From the NCBI RefSeq assembly GCF_013009345.1, contig NZ_JABELE010000003.1:124001-188000 (forward strand): a stretch of DNA of 64,000 nt. Reading direction: 5' to 3'. Both the position numbers and the translations under genes were made by a program. The notes beneath the pieces are model-generated. The model was not told where the DNA came from and did no database searches. It saw nothing but the letters and a program-made list of their open reading frames with translations. Within the stretch, counting starts at the first letter, position 1. Each line of letters begins with the position of its first letter. Source of the stretch: Acinetobacter geminorum. Its GTDB lineage: Bacteria > Pseudomonadota > Gammaproteobacteria > Pseudomonadales > Moraxellaceae. Shown here piece after piece: positions 8,267 to 18,240 of this stretch.

Positions 8267-9088
8267 TTCTTGAATTTTATAGTCGATAATAACGGGTGCG
8301 TGGTCGCTAAACCATTGATCTTTATAAACCCAAGCATTAATTGTACGTGCTTTCCAGTCTGGCGAGCATGCATGGTAATCAATACGCCAACCTACATTTT
8401 TTGCACGAGCTTGACCGCGATTTGACCACCATGAATAAAGTTCCGCTTCTGTGCGAACTACACGGAAGGTGTCAACATAACCAAGTTCATCATAGATATG
8501 ATCAAGCCAAGCACGTTCATGTGGTAAACAACCAGATGATTTCTGGTTACCTGACCAGTTTTTGATATCAATTCGTTTATGAACAATGTTGTAGTCACCA
8601 CAAATGATGACTGATTTGTTTTCATCACGCCATTGTTTCAAGATTTTTGCGTATTCACCTAAAAATAAATCTTTACGTGCTTGCGCTTCTTCACCACTTG
8701 AGCCCGAAGGTAAGTATAATGACGCAATATGTACCGGATGTGACAAACCTAAATCGAATTCCGCGGAAATAAAGCGGCCTTGACTGTCAGCCAACTCAAA
8801 CCCTAAACCATCTTTAACAGAGACGAAGGGTAGGCGGCTATATATCGCAGTCCCCGCGTAACCTGCACGCTCTGCTGGAAAGAGATGGGTATGCCATCCT
8901 TCGGGTCTGAATTTTTCAGTCCATTGTTCATGGTTAATGCGGCTTTCCTGCATGCATACGACATCGGCATCTGATTGTTCTAACCATTCAAGTAAGCCTT
9001 TCGTTACTGAAGAACGTAAGCCATTTACGTTAATGGAAACGACTCGAAGAATTTTTACATCACTTGGATACTGATCCTTTGGTATCAT
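8264..9088 (-). CDS. xthA: Exonuclease III (AP endonuclease)
   Basis: A 274-residue endonuclease/exonuclease/phosphatase-fold enzyme repairing abasic sites and 3' blocks. Catalytic residues are in place: Asn20 (SINVNGLRS), Glu48 (MQES), Asp165 and Asn167 (GDYNIVH), Asp237 (WRIDY) and Asp262-His263 (SDHAP). ATG 9088 gives [17 protein letters not shown]; the frame continues upstream only to a TTG, which I do not favour. It diverges from pyrE with 38 bases between the start codons, so their promoters overlap. This neighbourhood (exonuclease III beside pyrE) is also seen in Pseudomonas-type genomes, from general knowledge. Confidence 0.93.
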   Translation of the reverse strand: MIPKDQYPSDVKILRVVSINVNGLRSSVTKGLLEWLEQSDADVVCMQESRINHEQWTEKFRPEGWHTHLFPAERAGYAGTAIYSRLPFVSVKDGLGFELADSQGRFISAEFDLGLSHPVHIASLYLPSGSSGEEAQARKDLFLGEYAKILKQWRDENKSVIICGDYNIVHKRIDIKNWSGNQKSSGCLPHERAWLDHIYDELGYVDTFRVVRTEAELYSWWSNRGQARAKNVGWRIDYHACSPDWKARTINAWVYKDQWFSDHAPVIIDYKIQE

Positions 9089-9126
9089 GCGAAAATTTAA
9101 CCTCAATTGTGAATTTGGAGCACCTC

Positions 9127-9777
9127 ATGACAACGCCTGTGTCATTTCACCCGCAAGCATTTATCGAACTCGCATTATCACGCGGTGTGCTTAAATTTGG
9201 TGAGTTTACTTTAAAATCTGGACGCGTGAGTCCTTATTTTTTTAATGCAGGCCTACTCAACGATGGTGAAGCTTTATCTCTTTTAGCACAAGGCTATGCT
9301 GATAAATTAACACAATGTGAAAATGTTGATGTGATTTTTGGACCAGCTTACAAAGGTATTCCTTTTGTAGCAGCGACTGCTGTTGCTTTGTCTCAAGTCC
9401 ATAACAAAAGTGTGCCATGGGGCTTTAACCGTAAAGAAGCGAAAGATCATGGTGAGGGCGGTGTTTTAGTCGGTGCTACGGTTGAAGGTAAAAAGGTCTG
9501 GATTATTGATGATGTAATTACTGCAGGTACAGCAATTCGTGAAGTCGTAACGATTTTGAAAAATGCTGGTGCAACTATTGCGGGTGTTTTGGTGGCATTA
9601 GATCGTCAAGAACGTGGTCAAGGTGAGCTTTCTGCAATTCAAGAAGTTCAAAAAGAGTTAGAAATTCCTGTACATGCACTGATTACCATGAAAGATTTAA
9701 TGGATTATTTGGATGCAAAAGGCGAGAAAGAGTCTTTAGCAAACATGCAAGCTTATCGTGAGAAATACGGTATCTAA
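9127..9777 (+). CDS. pyrE: Orotate phosphoribosyltransferase
   Basis: 216 residues; converts orotate and PRPP to orotidine monophosphate in pyrimidine synthesis. The PRPP-binding loop [13 protein letters not shown] and the N-terminal [19 protein letters not shown] are diagnostic. ATG 9127 follows GGAG (TTGGAGCACCTC) at good spacing; an in-frame upstream ATG at 9064 would add 21 residues overlapping the divergent xthA and lacks a ribosome binding site. Single gene, ended by a hairpin. Confidence 0.95.
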   Translation: MTTPVSFHPQAFIELALSRGVLKFGEFTLKSGRVSPYFFNAGLLNDGEALSLLAQGYADKLTQCENVDVIFGPAYKGIPFVAATAVALSQVHNKSVPWGFNRKEAKDHGEGGVLVGATVEGKKVWIIDDVITAGTAIREVVTILKNAGATIAGVLVALDRQERGQGELSAIQEVQKELEIPVHALITMKDLMDYLDAKGEKESLANMQAYREKYGI

Positions 9778-9786
9778 AAATAAAAG

Positions 9787-9814
9787 GGCATACCTCTAAA
9801 TAGAGGGGTATGCC
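9787..9814. terminator. Bidirectional terminator between pyrE and the TonB receptor
   Basis: GGCATACCTCT, loop AAAT, AGAGGGGTATGCC (two-base bulge). On the minus strand it is followed by CTTTTATTTTT; on the plus strand the downstream tract is AT-rich. Confidence 0.8.
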
Positions 9815-9829
9815 AGTTTAATATTTTAT

Positions 9830-12016
9830 TTAAAATTGATAATTAAAACGAACTAAAACATTACGTGGTGTGCCTGGCATGCTGTCTGAGCGCCAGTATT
9901 CTTTATTGGTTAGGTTGTTCACTGCAAGTGTGACATTCCAAGGGTCAGCACTATAGCCAATTGCTGCATCGACACGGTTAAAGCCTTCCATTTTTACTTG
10001 ATTATTAATATTTGGATAATAAGAGCCGACATAAGTCACGCCCACTTCGGTATACCACTGCTCGGTTGGTAAATAGCGAACAAATAAATTACCCGTATTT
10101 TTAGATGTGTTGGCTAAATAGTTACCTTCTTGTTCAGGCTTTTGTTTATCTTCTTTCACTTTTGCATCTGTATAGCCATAACCACCGCGGACAAAGAGAT
10201 TATCAAGTACACGACCAATAAAACTAAATTCCAGACCACGAGATTGATGCTGACCAGCAGTTGCCCATACATCTGGTTGCTCATTAGGATTTGGTTTATA
10301 GCGGATATTATTTTTACGAATATCAAAGACAGAAAATTGAGTATTTAAACGATTATCTAACCATTCGCTTTTTACCCCAACTTCATATTGCTCGTTATAT
10401 TGAGGCTCTTTATCCATCTTTGTGACATCGGTGTTTCCAGTAACTTGGTTAACACCCATTTGTCCGCCAAATGGAGCAAAGCTTTTAGAATAAGACGTAT
10501 AAAAGCTATGTTCAGGAAGCGGTTGCCATACCAAACCAACATTTGGGCTAAAGCTGCCATCTTTTACATTACGGTGTTCTTTTGTCAGCTTGTTGGTGGT
10601 TGAAAAGTCAAAGTAATCGTAGCGCACACCCAGCATGAGTTTAAGTTGGTCATTTAGACCAATTAAATCTTGAATAAATACGCCGTAAGTTGTGCCTTCA
10701 TTATAGTTGTGCTGACTAATCTTTAATGGTCCATTGCCACGACTGTACTCTCGTTCACCAGTGATTGGATTAACGTAACCATAAATGGTTGACCCATTTT
10801 GAGTTTTATTGGCTAGACGTGGCTCTCGTTGCTCATAGGTCCAGTCTGTACCCATCATGATTTGATGTTCAAGCTGACCAGTTTTGAACTTACCCTTAAT
10901 ATCAAATGTATTTGTCGTTGTTTTATTGCTGGTTTGTTGCCAGTAATAAATTTGGTCGATGTAACCTTTTTTAGTACAAGTCTCATTCTTTGAATTTTTA
11001 CCATCTAAACCACAATAAGTTCCAAAATAAAAGTGGTCAAAGTTTTGTTCTGCTTGTCGGTAACTTGCTGCCCAGTGAAAGTTCCAATCAGGCGCATATT
11101 GATAATTCACATCGGTGCGGACCACTTGCAAAATATCATCAACATAATCGCCGTCTTGAGCAAATCCCATTTTGATCGAAGTTTCCGCAGGCAGAATGTC
11201 GCGTGATGGTCCGCGATCAGGCACACGACCTAATTTGTCATAGGTGTATTGTGTGGTCCAAGTGAGTGTTCCATCGTCATTTTTATAAGTGAAACTTGGT
11301 GAAAACATTTCAATCTTATTTTCAATACCAGAGCGGAAGCTGCCTGACTCGCCATATTCTCCAGTTAAACGTACTGCTAAATTGTCATTAAGTACTTGGT
11401 TGATGTCAGCCGTTGTTCCGTAGTTGTCGTAAGAACCTGCATATGCACCAACTGAACTTTTAGAGTCAAAATTGGCGAATTTACTCACCATATTCACAAC
11501 TCCACCGCCAGCACTACGGCCATATAAAACAGAGGCTGGGCCTTTTAAAATTTCAATACGTTCGATATTTGCTGTACTACGACGTACTTGTCCGCTTTCA
11601 CGTATGCCATCACGGTAAATATCACCTGTATCAGCACCAAAACCACGAATCGTGATCCCATCACCGCGCATATCATAACTGGTTGATACCCCCGGAGTGC
11701 CTTGTAGCATAACGCTTAAATCATTCGATCCATAAATTTTATATTTCTGAACATCAATAGTATCAACGGTTTGGGGAATATCTTTTTTGTCTAAACCATT
11801 ACGTGTGACATTGGCTTTGTCATAGTCGATATAACTTTTAATTGGGTCGAGCTCACTCATGGCCTCAATTTTTATGGTGGGCATGGTGGCTGCCACTTTT
11901 GATGAGTCAGTCACATCTTCTGCATAGGCACCTTGAATATTCAAGATCATTAAACTGAGTAAGCTCAGTGGGAAAAGACGCTTAATTTGGGGAGATGGTG
12001 TAGAAATGCTTAACAT
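9830..12016 (-). CDS. TonB-dependent siderophore receptor, catecholate type
   Basis: 728 residues. A signal peptide ends near AYA (MLSISTPSPQIKRLFPLSLL...), followed by a TonB-box-like MPTIKIEAM, a plug domain with DIPQTVDTID, GVSTSYDMRGDGITIRGFG and IERIEILKGPASVLYGRSAGGGVVN, and a barrel ending RNVLVRFNYQF. The plug sequence resembles Fiu/PiuA/PirA-type catecholate receptors, but I cannot assign the ligand. ATG 12016 is used since the longer frame starts only at TTG. A Fur box lies 34 bases upstream of the start, so iron repression is expected. It is monocistronic, convergent with pyrE. Confidence 0.88.
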   Translation of the reverse strand: MLSISTPSPQIKRLFPLSLLSLMILNIQGAYAEDVTDSSKVAATMPTIKIEAMSELDPIKSYIDYDKANVTRNGLDKKDIPQTVDTIDVQKYKIYGSNDLSVMLQGTPGVSTSYDMRGDGITIRGFGADTGDIYRDGIRESGQVRRSTANIERIEILKGPASVLYGRSAGGGVVNMVSKFANFDSKSSVGAYAGSYDNYGTTADINQVLNDNLAVRLTGEYGESGSFRSGIENKIEMFSPSFTYKNDDGTLTWTTQYTYDKLGRVPDRGPSRDILPAETSIKMGFAQDGDYVDDILQVVRTDVNYQYAPDWNFHWAASYRQAEQNFDHFYFGTYCGLDGKNSKNETCTKKGYIDQIYYWQQTSNKTTTNTFDIKGKFKTGQLEHQIMMGTDWTYEQREPRLANKTQNGSTIYGYVNPITGEREYSRGNGPLKISQHNYNEGTTYGVFIQDLIGLNDQLKLMLGVRYDYFDFSTTNKLTKEHRNVKDGSFSPNVGLVWQPLPEHSFYTSYSKSFAPFGGQMGVNQVTGNTDVTKMDKEPQYNEQYEVGVKSEWLDNRLNTQFSVFDIRKNNIRYKPNPNEQPDVWATAGQHQSRGLEFSFIGRVLDNLFVRGGYGYTDAKVKEDKQKPEQEGNYLANTSKNTGNLFVRYLPTEQWYTEVGVTYVGSYYPNINNQVKMEGFNRVDAAIGYSADPWNVTLAVNNLTNKEYWRSDSMPGTPRNVLVRFNYQF

Positions 12017-12049
12017 AAAAATAAAATCAATTAACAAAAATAAAAGTAT

Positions 12050-12070
12050 AAATGATAATTATAATCATTT
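12050..12070 (-). promoter_or_regulatory. Fur box upstream of the TonB receptor
   Basis: The core TGATAATTATAATCA with flanking AAA/TTT arms gives a nearly perfect dyad and matches the Fur consensus GATAATGATAATCATTATC in most positions. It is 34-54 bases upstream of the receptor start, where it would occlude the promoter when iron is plentiful. Confidence 0.75.
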
Positions 12071-12246
12071 AATTGTTTAGAATAAAAGAACTATTGTCTT
12101 AAAAAATGACATATTTATTTTTTAATAACTGATTTTTAGTAAGTTAATTAGCAAATTAAACGAATTGGATGAGTTGACTCATTAGTTTTTCTTGTTAATT
12201 GAGCTTTAAAGGGGACTTTTCATCGATTAAAAGCACCCTTCTGGAA

Positions 12247-12459
12247 TTACGCGTTATTTTTGAGAACATCTAAAATATCCATTTCTGGATCATAATTTTC
12301 ATCAATTGTTTTGCAAATTGCTTGTCCCACAATGACATGCGTGCCGTTAAAGGTCATAGTGGGTGCTTCATATAACTCCCAACCATGATTCAGAGCTTTA
12401 GTCACTCGTGCACAAAAAGCAGAGTCATCAGGGCCAGTTAAATAGCGATAAAGTTTCAT
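12247..12459 (-). CDS. DUF1737 small protein
   Basis: 70 residues: MKLYRYLTGPDDSAFCARVTKALNHGWELYEAPTMTFNG..., matching the DUF1737 pattern (YRYLTGPDD near the start, GWELYG/E in the middle). Function is not established for the family. Cytoplasmic, no signal peptide. Divergent from gshB with about 160 bases between them. Confidence 0.85.
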   Translation of the reverse strand: MKLYRYLTGPDDSAFCARVTKALNHGWELYEAPTMTFNGTHVIVGQAICKTIDENYDPEMDILDVLKNNA

Positions 12460-12619
12460 GCTTAGCCTTTAAAAATAGTATTTTATAACCTTAGTTTAAC
12501 TGAATTTACCTTAATTCAAGATAAAGAAATAACCGATAAGGTTTTACTGAAATTAAGAAAAACCAGTGAAAAATCTCAGTTATACTCATGCTAATTTAAA
12601 TTTTAAGAAGAGCTTGAGT

Positions 12620-13564
12620 ATGCGTGTACTTGTCGTCATGGATCCGATTGAAACCGTAAACCTTAAAAAGGATTCAACCATGGCAATGTTGTGGGCGGCG
12701 AGCCGTCGTGGACATGAATTAGGTTATGCATTACAACAAGATTTATATATCGATCAGGGCAAAGCTTACGGCCTCATTTCACCGTTAAAGGTGTTCGAAG
12801 ATTACAACCATTACTATGAGTTAGGCGAAAAGAAAAAAGAATCTATCGCGGCTTACGATGTTGTGCTGATGCGTAAAGACCCGCCGTTTGACATGAACTT
12901 TGTCTACACGACTTACGTGCTTGAGCAAGCTGAGCGTGAAGGTTCATGGATTATTAATAAGCCTCAATCATTACGTGATTGCAACGAAAAACTCTTTGCA
13001 ACGCAATTTCCAGAGCTACAAGTACCTACACTTGTGACATCACAGCAAAGTTTAATTCGTGAATTTATTAAAGAACATGGTGATGTGATTGTTAAGCCAC
13101 TTGATGGTATGGGTGGCATGGGAATTTTCCGTTTATATCAAGATGGTGTAAATATTGGTTCTACCCTAGAAATGCTTACAGAGCTAGGTACTCGTCCAAT
13201 TATGGCTCAGCGTTATATTCCTGAAATTGTAGAAGGGGATAAGCGTATTTTAATGGTGAATGGTGAACCTGTTCCTTACTGCCTAGCTCGTATTCCACAA
13301 AATGGTGAAGTACGCGGCAACTTAGCGGCAGGTGGTTTAGGCCAAGCGCGTCCGCTTACTGAAAACGATAAATTGATCGCAGCTAAAATTGGTCCTTTCT
13401 TACGCGAAAAAGGTTTAGTTTTTGTAGGTTTAGATGTGATTGGTAATTATGTCACTGAAATTAATGTCACTAGCCCGACCTGTATTCGTGAAATTGATGC
13501 TCAATTTGGTACATCAATTGCCGATGATTTATTTGATGTATTAGAAGCTGGCCGTACAGCTTAA
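12620..13564 (+). CDS. gshB: Glutathione synthetase
   Basis: 314 residues, ATP-grasp enzyme joining gamma-glutamylcysteine and glycine. It starts MRVLVVMDPIETVNLKKDSTMAML, the family N-terminus, and carries the ATP-grasp glycine loop VKPLDGMGGMGIFRL and the metal-binding EINVTSPTCIREID near the C-terminus. ATG 12620 is chosen by the family start; the frame extends upstream but without homology. Located directly before the murG cluster but separated by a 237-base gap with a hairpin, so not obviously in its operon. Confidence 0.96.
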   Translation: MRVLVVMDPIETVNLKKDSTMAMLWAASRRGHELGYALQQDLYIDQGKAYGLISPLKVFEDYNHYYELGEKKKESIAAYDVVLMRKDPPFDMNFVYTTYVLEQAEREGSWIINKPQSLRDCNEKLFATQFPELQVPTLVTSQQSLIREFIKEHGDVIVKPLDGMGGMGIFRLYQDGVNIGSTLEMLTELGTRPIMAQRYIPEIVEGDKRILMVNGEPVPYCLARIPQNGEVRGNLAAGGLGQARPLTENDKLIAAKIGPFLREKGLVFVGLDVIGNYVTEINVTSPTCIREIDAQFGTSIADDLFDVLEAGRTA

Positions 13565-13571
13565 TTATTTA

Positions 13572-13614
13572 TTTCAGGTGATTTTCAGCGGTATTTATTG
13601 GAAATCACCTGAAA
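13572..13614 (+). terminator. Long hairpin after gshB
   Basis: TTTCAGGTGATTT and AAATCACCTGAAA form a perfect 13-bp stem around a 17-base loop, 8 bases after the gshB stop. A T run is missing, so it may be a weak terminator or an mRNA 3'-end stabiliser. Confidence 0.5.
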
Positions 13615-13801
13615 ATATATGAATTAATAAAATAACAATACTAAATACACCACAGCTTTGTAGGCATATTTTCAAAAAAGCACATCTTTCTGTTATAAAC
13701 GAGTGAAATTAGCTTTTCGTTAATGAAGCTTTAGGATTAAAATAAACGGCTACAAAAATAGATGACAATTTCCATTGTTTTTTGAGTTGAAGAATTAGAC
13801 C

Positions 13802-14899
13802 GTGACCGATTCACAGCAAAGCAAACCTAAACATGTCATGATGATGGCTGCCGGTACAGGTGGACATGTTTTTCCAGCCCTCGCCGTAGCCAAAAAACTT
13901 CAACAACAAGGTTGTCAGGTTTCATGGTTAGCCACGCCAACAGGTATGGAAAACCGATTATTAAAAGATCAAAATATTCCAATATATCAAATTGATATTC
14001 AAGGTGTTCGTGGCAACGGATTAGTCCGTAAAATTGCTGCACCTTTTAAAATTTTAAAAGCCACTTTAAGCGCAATGCGTTATATGAAACAGCTTAAAGT
14101 TGATGCAGTTGCAGGCTTTGGCGGTTATGTTGCGGGGCCGGGTGGTTTGGCCGCACGTTTGTTAGGTATTCCTGTACTTATTCACGAACAAAATGCAGTT
14201 GCTGGTTTTACCAATGCGCAGTTGTCTCGTGTTGCTAAAGTCGTATGTGAAGCATTTCCAAATACCTTTCCTGCTGGTGGAAAAGTCGTTACAACAGGAA
14301 ATCCTGTACGTCATGAAATCACAGATATTTTAAGCCCAAAGTGGCGTTATGATGAGCGTGCGCAAGCAGGACAGCCTCTAAATATTCTAATTGTTGGTGG
14401 TTCTTTAGGTGCCAAAGCACTCAATGAACGCTTACCGCCAGCATTAAAACAATTACAAGTTCCACTCAATATTTTTCACCAGTGTGGTCAGCAACAAGTT
14501 GAGGCAACTCAAGCACTTTATGCAGATGCACCAGCTAATTTAACTGTACACGTTTTGCCGTTTATTGAAGATATGGCAAAAGCTTATAGTGAAGCGGATT
14601 TAATTATTTGCCGAGCTGGAGCACTCACAGTAACAGAAGTTGCAACAGCAGGTGTGGCCGCAGTTTTTGTACCACTCCCTATAGCAGTTGATGACCATCA
14701 AACTGCAAATGCCAAATTTCTGGCGGATGTCGGTGCTGCGAAAATTTGCCAGCAATCGACCATGACGCCAGATGTTTTAAATGAATTGTTCACTTCGCTG
14801 ATGAACCGCCAATTACTTACTGAAATGGCAGTGAAAGCGCGTCAACATGCCCAACCAAATGCGACTCAGCATGTGGTTGATCTTATCCAAAAAATGTAA
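13802..14899 (+). CDS. murG: UDP-GlcNAc--lipid I N-acetylglucosaminyltransferase MurG
   Basis: 365 residues; makes lipid II on the inner face of the membrane. N-terminal [18 protein letters not shown] is the GTGGHxxPA loop, followed by [30 protein letters not shown] and, in the C-domain, [13 protein letters not shown] and [11 protein letters not shown] for UDP-GlcNAc binding. It starts with GTG 13802 (MTDSQQSK). The first gene of the murG-murC-ddl-ftsQ-ftsA-ftsZ run, followed by murC after 11 bases. Confidence 0.96.
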   Translation: MTDSQQSKPKHVMMMAAGTGGHVFPALAVAKKLQQQGCQVSWLATPTGMENRLLKDQNIPIYQIDIQGVRGNGLVRKIAAPFKILKATLSAMRYMKQLKVDAVAGFGGYVAGPGGLAARLLGIPVLIHEQNAVAGFTNAQLSRVAKVVCEAFPNTFPAGGKVVTTGNPVRHEITDILSPKWRYDERAQAGQPLNILIVGGSLGAKALNERLPPALKQLQVPLNIFHQCGQQQVEATQALYADAPANLTVHVLPFIEDMAKAYSEADLIICRAGALTVTEVATAGVAAVFVPLPIAVDDHQTANAKFLADVGAAKICQQSTMTPDVLNELFTSLMNRQLLTEMAVKARQHAQPNATQHVVDLIQKM

Positions 14900-14910
14900 T
14901 CGGATTTACT

Positions 14911-16359
14911 ATGTCTCCATCAACAGCTGCGAACCAAGCAAAAAAACTGATTAAAGTGCCTGAAATGCGCCGTATCAAACACATTCATTTTGTGGGGATC
15001 GGCGGTGCTGGTATGTGTGGCATTGCAGAGGTATTGGGTAACCAAGGTTATAAAATTTCTGGTTCAGACATTAAGGCGTCTAAAACTACAGAACAATTAG
15101 AGAAAAATGGCATCAAAGTTTATATTGGCCATCAACCGGAAAATATTAAAAATGCCAATGTGCTTGTAGTTTCTACAGCAATTGATCCGGAAAATCCGGA
15201 AATTAAAGCTGCAATTGAACAGCGTGTTCCAATTGTACGTCGTGCAGAAATGCTAGGTGAGCTTATGCGTTACCGTCACGGTATTGCTGTGGCTGGTACA
15301 CATGGTAAAACTACAACTACAAGTCTTTTGACGACGATGTTGGCGGAAGAAAACCTTGATCCAACTTATGTTATTGGTGGCTTACTTAACAGTACAGGCG
15401 TAAATGCGGCGTTAGGTGAAAGCCGTTTCATCGTGGCTGAAGCTGATGAATCAGATGCATCTTTCCTTTATTTGCAACCAATGGCAGCGATTGTAACTAA
15501 TATCGATGCTGACCATATGCATACCTATGAAGGTAGCTTTGATAAATTAAAAGATACGTTTGTACAGTTCCTTCATAACTTACCATTTTATGGTTTGGCT
15601 GTAGTTTGTGGTGATGATGCGAACATTCGTGAAATTCTGCCGCGTGTCGGCCGTCCGGTCATTACTTATGGCTTTAATGAAGATAATGACATTCGTGCAG
15701 TTGATATTGAACAAGATGGTATGCAATCGCACTTCACTGTGTTACGTAAAGGTCGTGAACCATTGCGTTTAACAATTAATCAACCAGGCTTACATAATGT
15801 TTTAAATGCCTTGGCAGCAATTGGTGTTGCCACAGATGAAGGCGTTTCTGATGATGCAATTAGCCGTGCATTAGAAGGATTTAGTGGTGTTGGCCGCCGC
15901 TTCCAAGTGCAAGGTGAATTTGAACTTGCTGATGGCAATGTTAAGTTGGTTGATGACTACGGACATCATCCAAAAGAAGTAGAAGCAACTATTAAAGCTG
16001 CTCGCCAAAGTCATCCAGACCGTCGTTTGGTTATGTTGTTCCAACCACATCGTTATTCTCGTACCCGCGATTGTTTTGATGACTTCATTGAAGTGCTCTC
16101 TCAAGTCGATCAATTATTATTGTTGGAAGTTTATCCTGCTGGTGAAAAGCCTATTGTGGGTGCAGACAGCCGTACTTTAGCGCGTAGTATTCGTTTACGC
16201 GGACAAGTAGAACCAATTTTGGTTGATCCGGTGGAAGGTAATTTGCAAAACATCATGCAAAATGTGTTACAACCAAATGACTTGTTATTAACGCAAGGTG
16301 CGGGTAACGTGGGAGCAATTTCAGTAGAACTTGCGCAACACCATTTGTATGTGAAATAA
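14911..16359 (+). CDS. murC: UDP-N-acetylmuramate--L-alanine ligase
   Basis: 482 residues; adds L-alanine to UDP-MurNAc. The Rossmann-like [21 protein letters not shown]-loop [22 protein letters not shown] and the [13 protein letters not shown] motif are all visible. ATG 14911 gives [12 protein letters not shown], about 20 residues before the conserved core. It sits 11 bases after murG and 37 bases before ddl, clearly in one operon. Confidence 0.97.
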   Translation: MSPSTAANQAKKLIKVPEMRRIKHIHFVGIGGAGMCGIAEVLGNQGYKISGSDIKASKTTEQLEKNGIKVYIGHQPENIKNANVLVVSTAIDPENPEIKAAIEQRVPIVRRAEMLGELMRYRHGIAVAGTHGKTTTTSLLTTMLAEENLDPTYVIGGLLNSTGVNAALGESRFIVAEADESDASFLYLQPMAAIVTNIDADHMHTYEGSFDKLKDTFVQFLHNLPFYGLAVVCGDDANIREILPRVGRPVITYGFNEDNDIRAVDIEQDGMQSHFTVLRKGREPLRLTINQPGLHNVLNALAAIGVATDEGVSDDAISRALEGFSGVGRRFQVQGEFELADGNVKLVDDYGHHPKEVEATIKAARQSHPDRRLVMLFQPHRYSRTRDCFDDFIEVLSQVDQLLLLEVYPAGEKPIVGADSRTLARSIRLRGQVEPILVDPVEGNLQNIMQNVLQPNDLLLTQGAGNVGAISVELAQHHLYVK

Positions 16360-16396
16360 ACAAAAAGTATTGAATTATCGGGTTAAGGATTTAAAC

Positions 16397-17323
16397 GTGT
16401 CAAATGCTACAAAATTCGGCAAAGTTGCCGTGTTATTTGGTGGGAAATCGGCTGAGCGTGCTGTGTCTTTGGATAGTGGTCAGGCAGTTTTGGACGCTTT
16501 GTTACGTTCAGGTGTTCAGGCTGAAGCATTTGATCCACAAGACCGCAGTGTGACTGAACTTGTAAATTATGATCGTGCATTTATTGTATTGCATGGTCGC
16601 GGGGGTGAAGATGGCCAGATTCAAGGTGTACTTGAATGGTTAAATCTGCCTTATACAGGAACAGGTGTGCAAGGTTCTGCTATTGGCATGGATAAAGTTA
16701 AAACCAAGCAAATCTGGCAAGGTAGCGATTTACCTACAGCGCCATATCGCATTATTACTAAAGAAACAGATTTAGATGCGGTGATTGCTGAGTTAGGCTT
16801 ACCTGTCATTATCAAACCTGTACATGAAGGCTCAAGTGTCGGCATGAGTAAGGTTGAGAAAGCAGAAGACTTTGCTGCAGCAATTGAAAAGGCGACTCAG
16901 CACGATGCTGTGGTTATGGCAGAAAAATGGATCACCGGTCGTGAGTTCACAATTTCATTCCTAAATGGACAACCTTTGCCTGTCATTCGTTTGCAACCAC
17001 CAGCAGATGTTGCTTTCTATGACTATGAAGCGAAATATCAACGTAATGATGTAGAGTATGGTATTCCTTGTGGTCTTAGTGAGACTGAAGAGAAAAACCT
17101 ACAAGCATTGTGTTTACGTGCTTTTCAGGCTGTGGGTGCAGAAGGCTGGGGTCGTATTGATGCGATGCAGGATGAGCAAGGCAATTTCTGGCTTTTAGAG
17201 GTAAATACTGTGCCAGGTATGACCAGTCACTCTTTAGTTCCAAAAGCTGCTAAAGCTGTTGGTTATAGCTTTGATGAATTGTGCGTTGCAATTCTTGAGC
17301 AAACATTGGAAGGTACGGCTTAA
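16397..17323 (+). CDS. ddl: D-alanine--D-alanine ligase
   Basis: 308 residues, DdlB-type ATP-grasp ligase supplying D-Ala-D-Ala to MurF. Motifs: GKVAVLFGGKSAERAVSLDSG, VIKPVHEGSSVGM, EFTISFLNG, and LEVNTVPGMTSHSLVPKAA. The start is GTG 16397 (MSNATKFG), preceded by AAGGA at nine bases; the frame reaches back to a TTG at 16370 that lacks support. It is followed two bases later by ftsQ, so translational coupling is likely. Confidence 0.96.
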   Translation: MSNATKFGKVAVLFGGKSAERAVSLDSGQAVLDALLRSGVQAEAFDPQDRSVTELVNYDRAFIVLHGRGGEDGQIQGVLEWLNLPYTGTGVQGSAIGMDKVKTKQIWQGSDLPTAPYRIITKETDLDAVIAELGLPVIIKPVHEGSSVGMSKVEKAEDFAAAIEKATQHDAVVMAEKWITGREFTISFLNGQPLPVIRLQPPADVAFYDYEAKYQRNDVEYGIPCGLSETEEKNLQALCLRAFQAVGAEGWGRIDAMQDEQGNFWLLEVNTVPGMTSHSLVPKAAKAVGYSFDELCVAILEQTLEGTA

Positions 17324-17325
17324 AT

Positions 17326-18180
17326 ATGGCACAACTTCCGGCTTCCATGCGCCGTAAACGTGCGGCCATCACCTCTATTCATGATAAACCGCCTACGCGT
17401 AAGCAGAAGCTTGCGAATGCTGGTGGATGGGTGCTGTTGGTTATTGCTTTTGTAGTGCTGGCAGTCGGAATTTATGGGCTATATAAAGTTATTACAGATG
17501 CAACAGTTGCAAAACTAGAAGTTGTAGGTTCGGCGTCTTCGGTTGAAACGCAACAAGTGATGCAACATGTTGCTCCAATTATAAAAGCAAATTATTTCAC
17601 ATCTGATTTAGAACAGATTCGTGACAAAACATTAGAAATTTCATGGGTAGACCGAGTTGTCGTATCTCGTGCTTGGCCCAATGGTATTCGTGTCCGTGTC
17701 ATGCCTCGCCATGCTATCGCTCGTTGGGGAACAGGTCGCTTATTAAGCGATGGTGGCGATGTATTTAGTGAGGCAGAGCCGACGAATCATCCTGAACTTC
17801 CGTTGCTTCATGGGCCGGTAAGTCAGTCAAAAATGATGATGCGACGCTATAATGAAATTAATCAATTATTCCATCCTGTTAATTTACGCTTAAAAGAGTT
17901 ATATCTGACTGAGCGAATGACTTGGTTTATGCAATTTGATTCTGGTTTACGTATTATTGTTGACCAAGATCAAACAATGAATAAGTTGCAACGTTTAAGT
18001 CATCTGGCACAATCTGACTTAAAACCGGTGTGGTCGAAAATCTCAGCCATTGATTTGCGATATCGTAATGGATTATCTATTCAATGGAAGAACGCAACAC
18101 CACCTAAAATTGTGAATGGTCAGTTTGTTGTAACGAGTGATGACACAAGCATTGCAGGTGGAACAAAAGCAAAGCCATAA
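17326..18180 (+). CDS. ftsQ: Cell division protein FtsQ
   Basis: 284 residues. A basic cytoplasmic tail (MRRKRAAITSIHDKPPTRKQK) precedes one transmembrane helix (about residues 34-56, GWVLLVIAFVVLAVGIYGLY), then a POTRA domain (VAKLEVVGSASSVETQQV) and the FtsQ/DivIB beta domain with WVDRVVVSRAWPNGIRVRV. It recruits FtsL/FtsB to the septum. Overlaps the operon tightly: 2 bases after ddl and 60 before ftsA. Confidence 0.95.
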   Translation: MAQLPASMRRKRAAITSIHDKPPTRKQKLANAGGWVLLVIAFVVLAVGIYGLYKVITDATVAKLEVVGSASSVETQQVMQHVAPIIKANYFTSDLEQIRDKTLEISWVDRVVVSRAWPNGIRVRVMPRHAIARWGTGRLLSDGGDVFSEAEPTNHPELPLLHGPVSQSKMMMRRYNEINQLFHPVNLRLKELYLTERMTWFMQFDSGLRIIVDQDQTMNKLQRLSHLAQSDLKPVWSKISAIDLRYRNGLSIQWKNATPPKIVNGQFVVTSDDTSIAGGTKAKP

Positions 18181-18240
18181 TACGTGGCTTTAAAATAGGC
18201 AATTTGCCTGGTATTAAACAACAAAGAAATGGTATGAGTG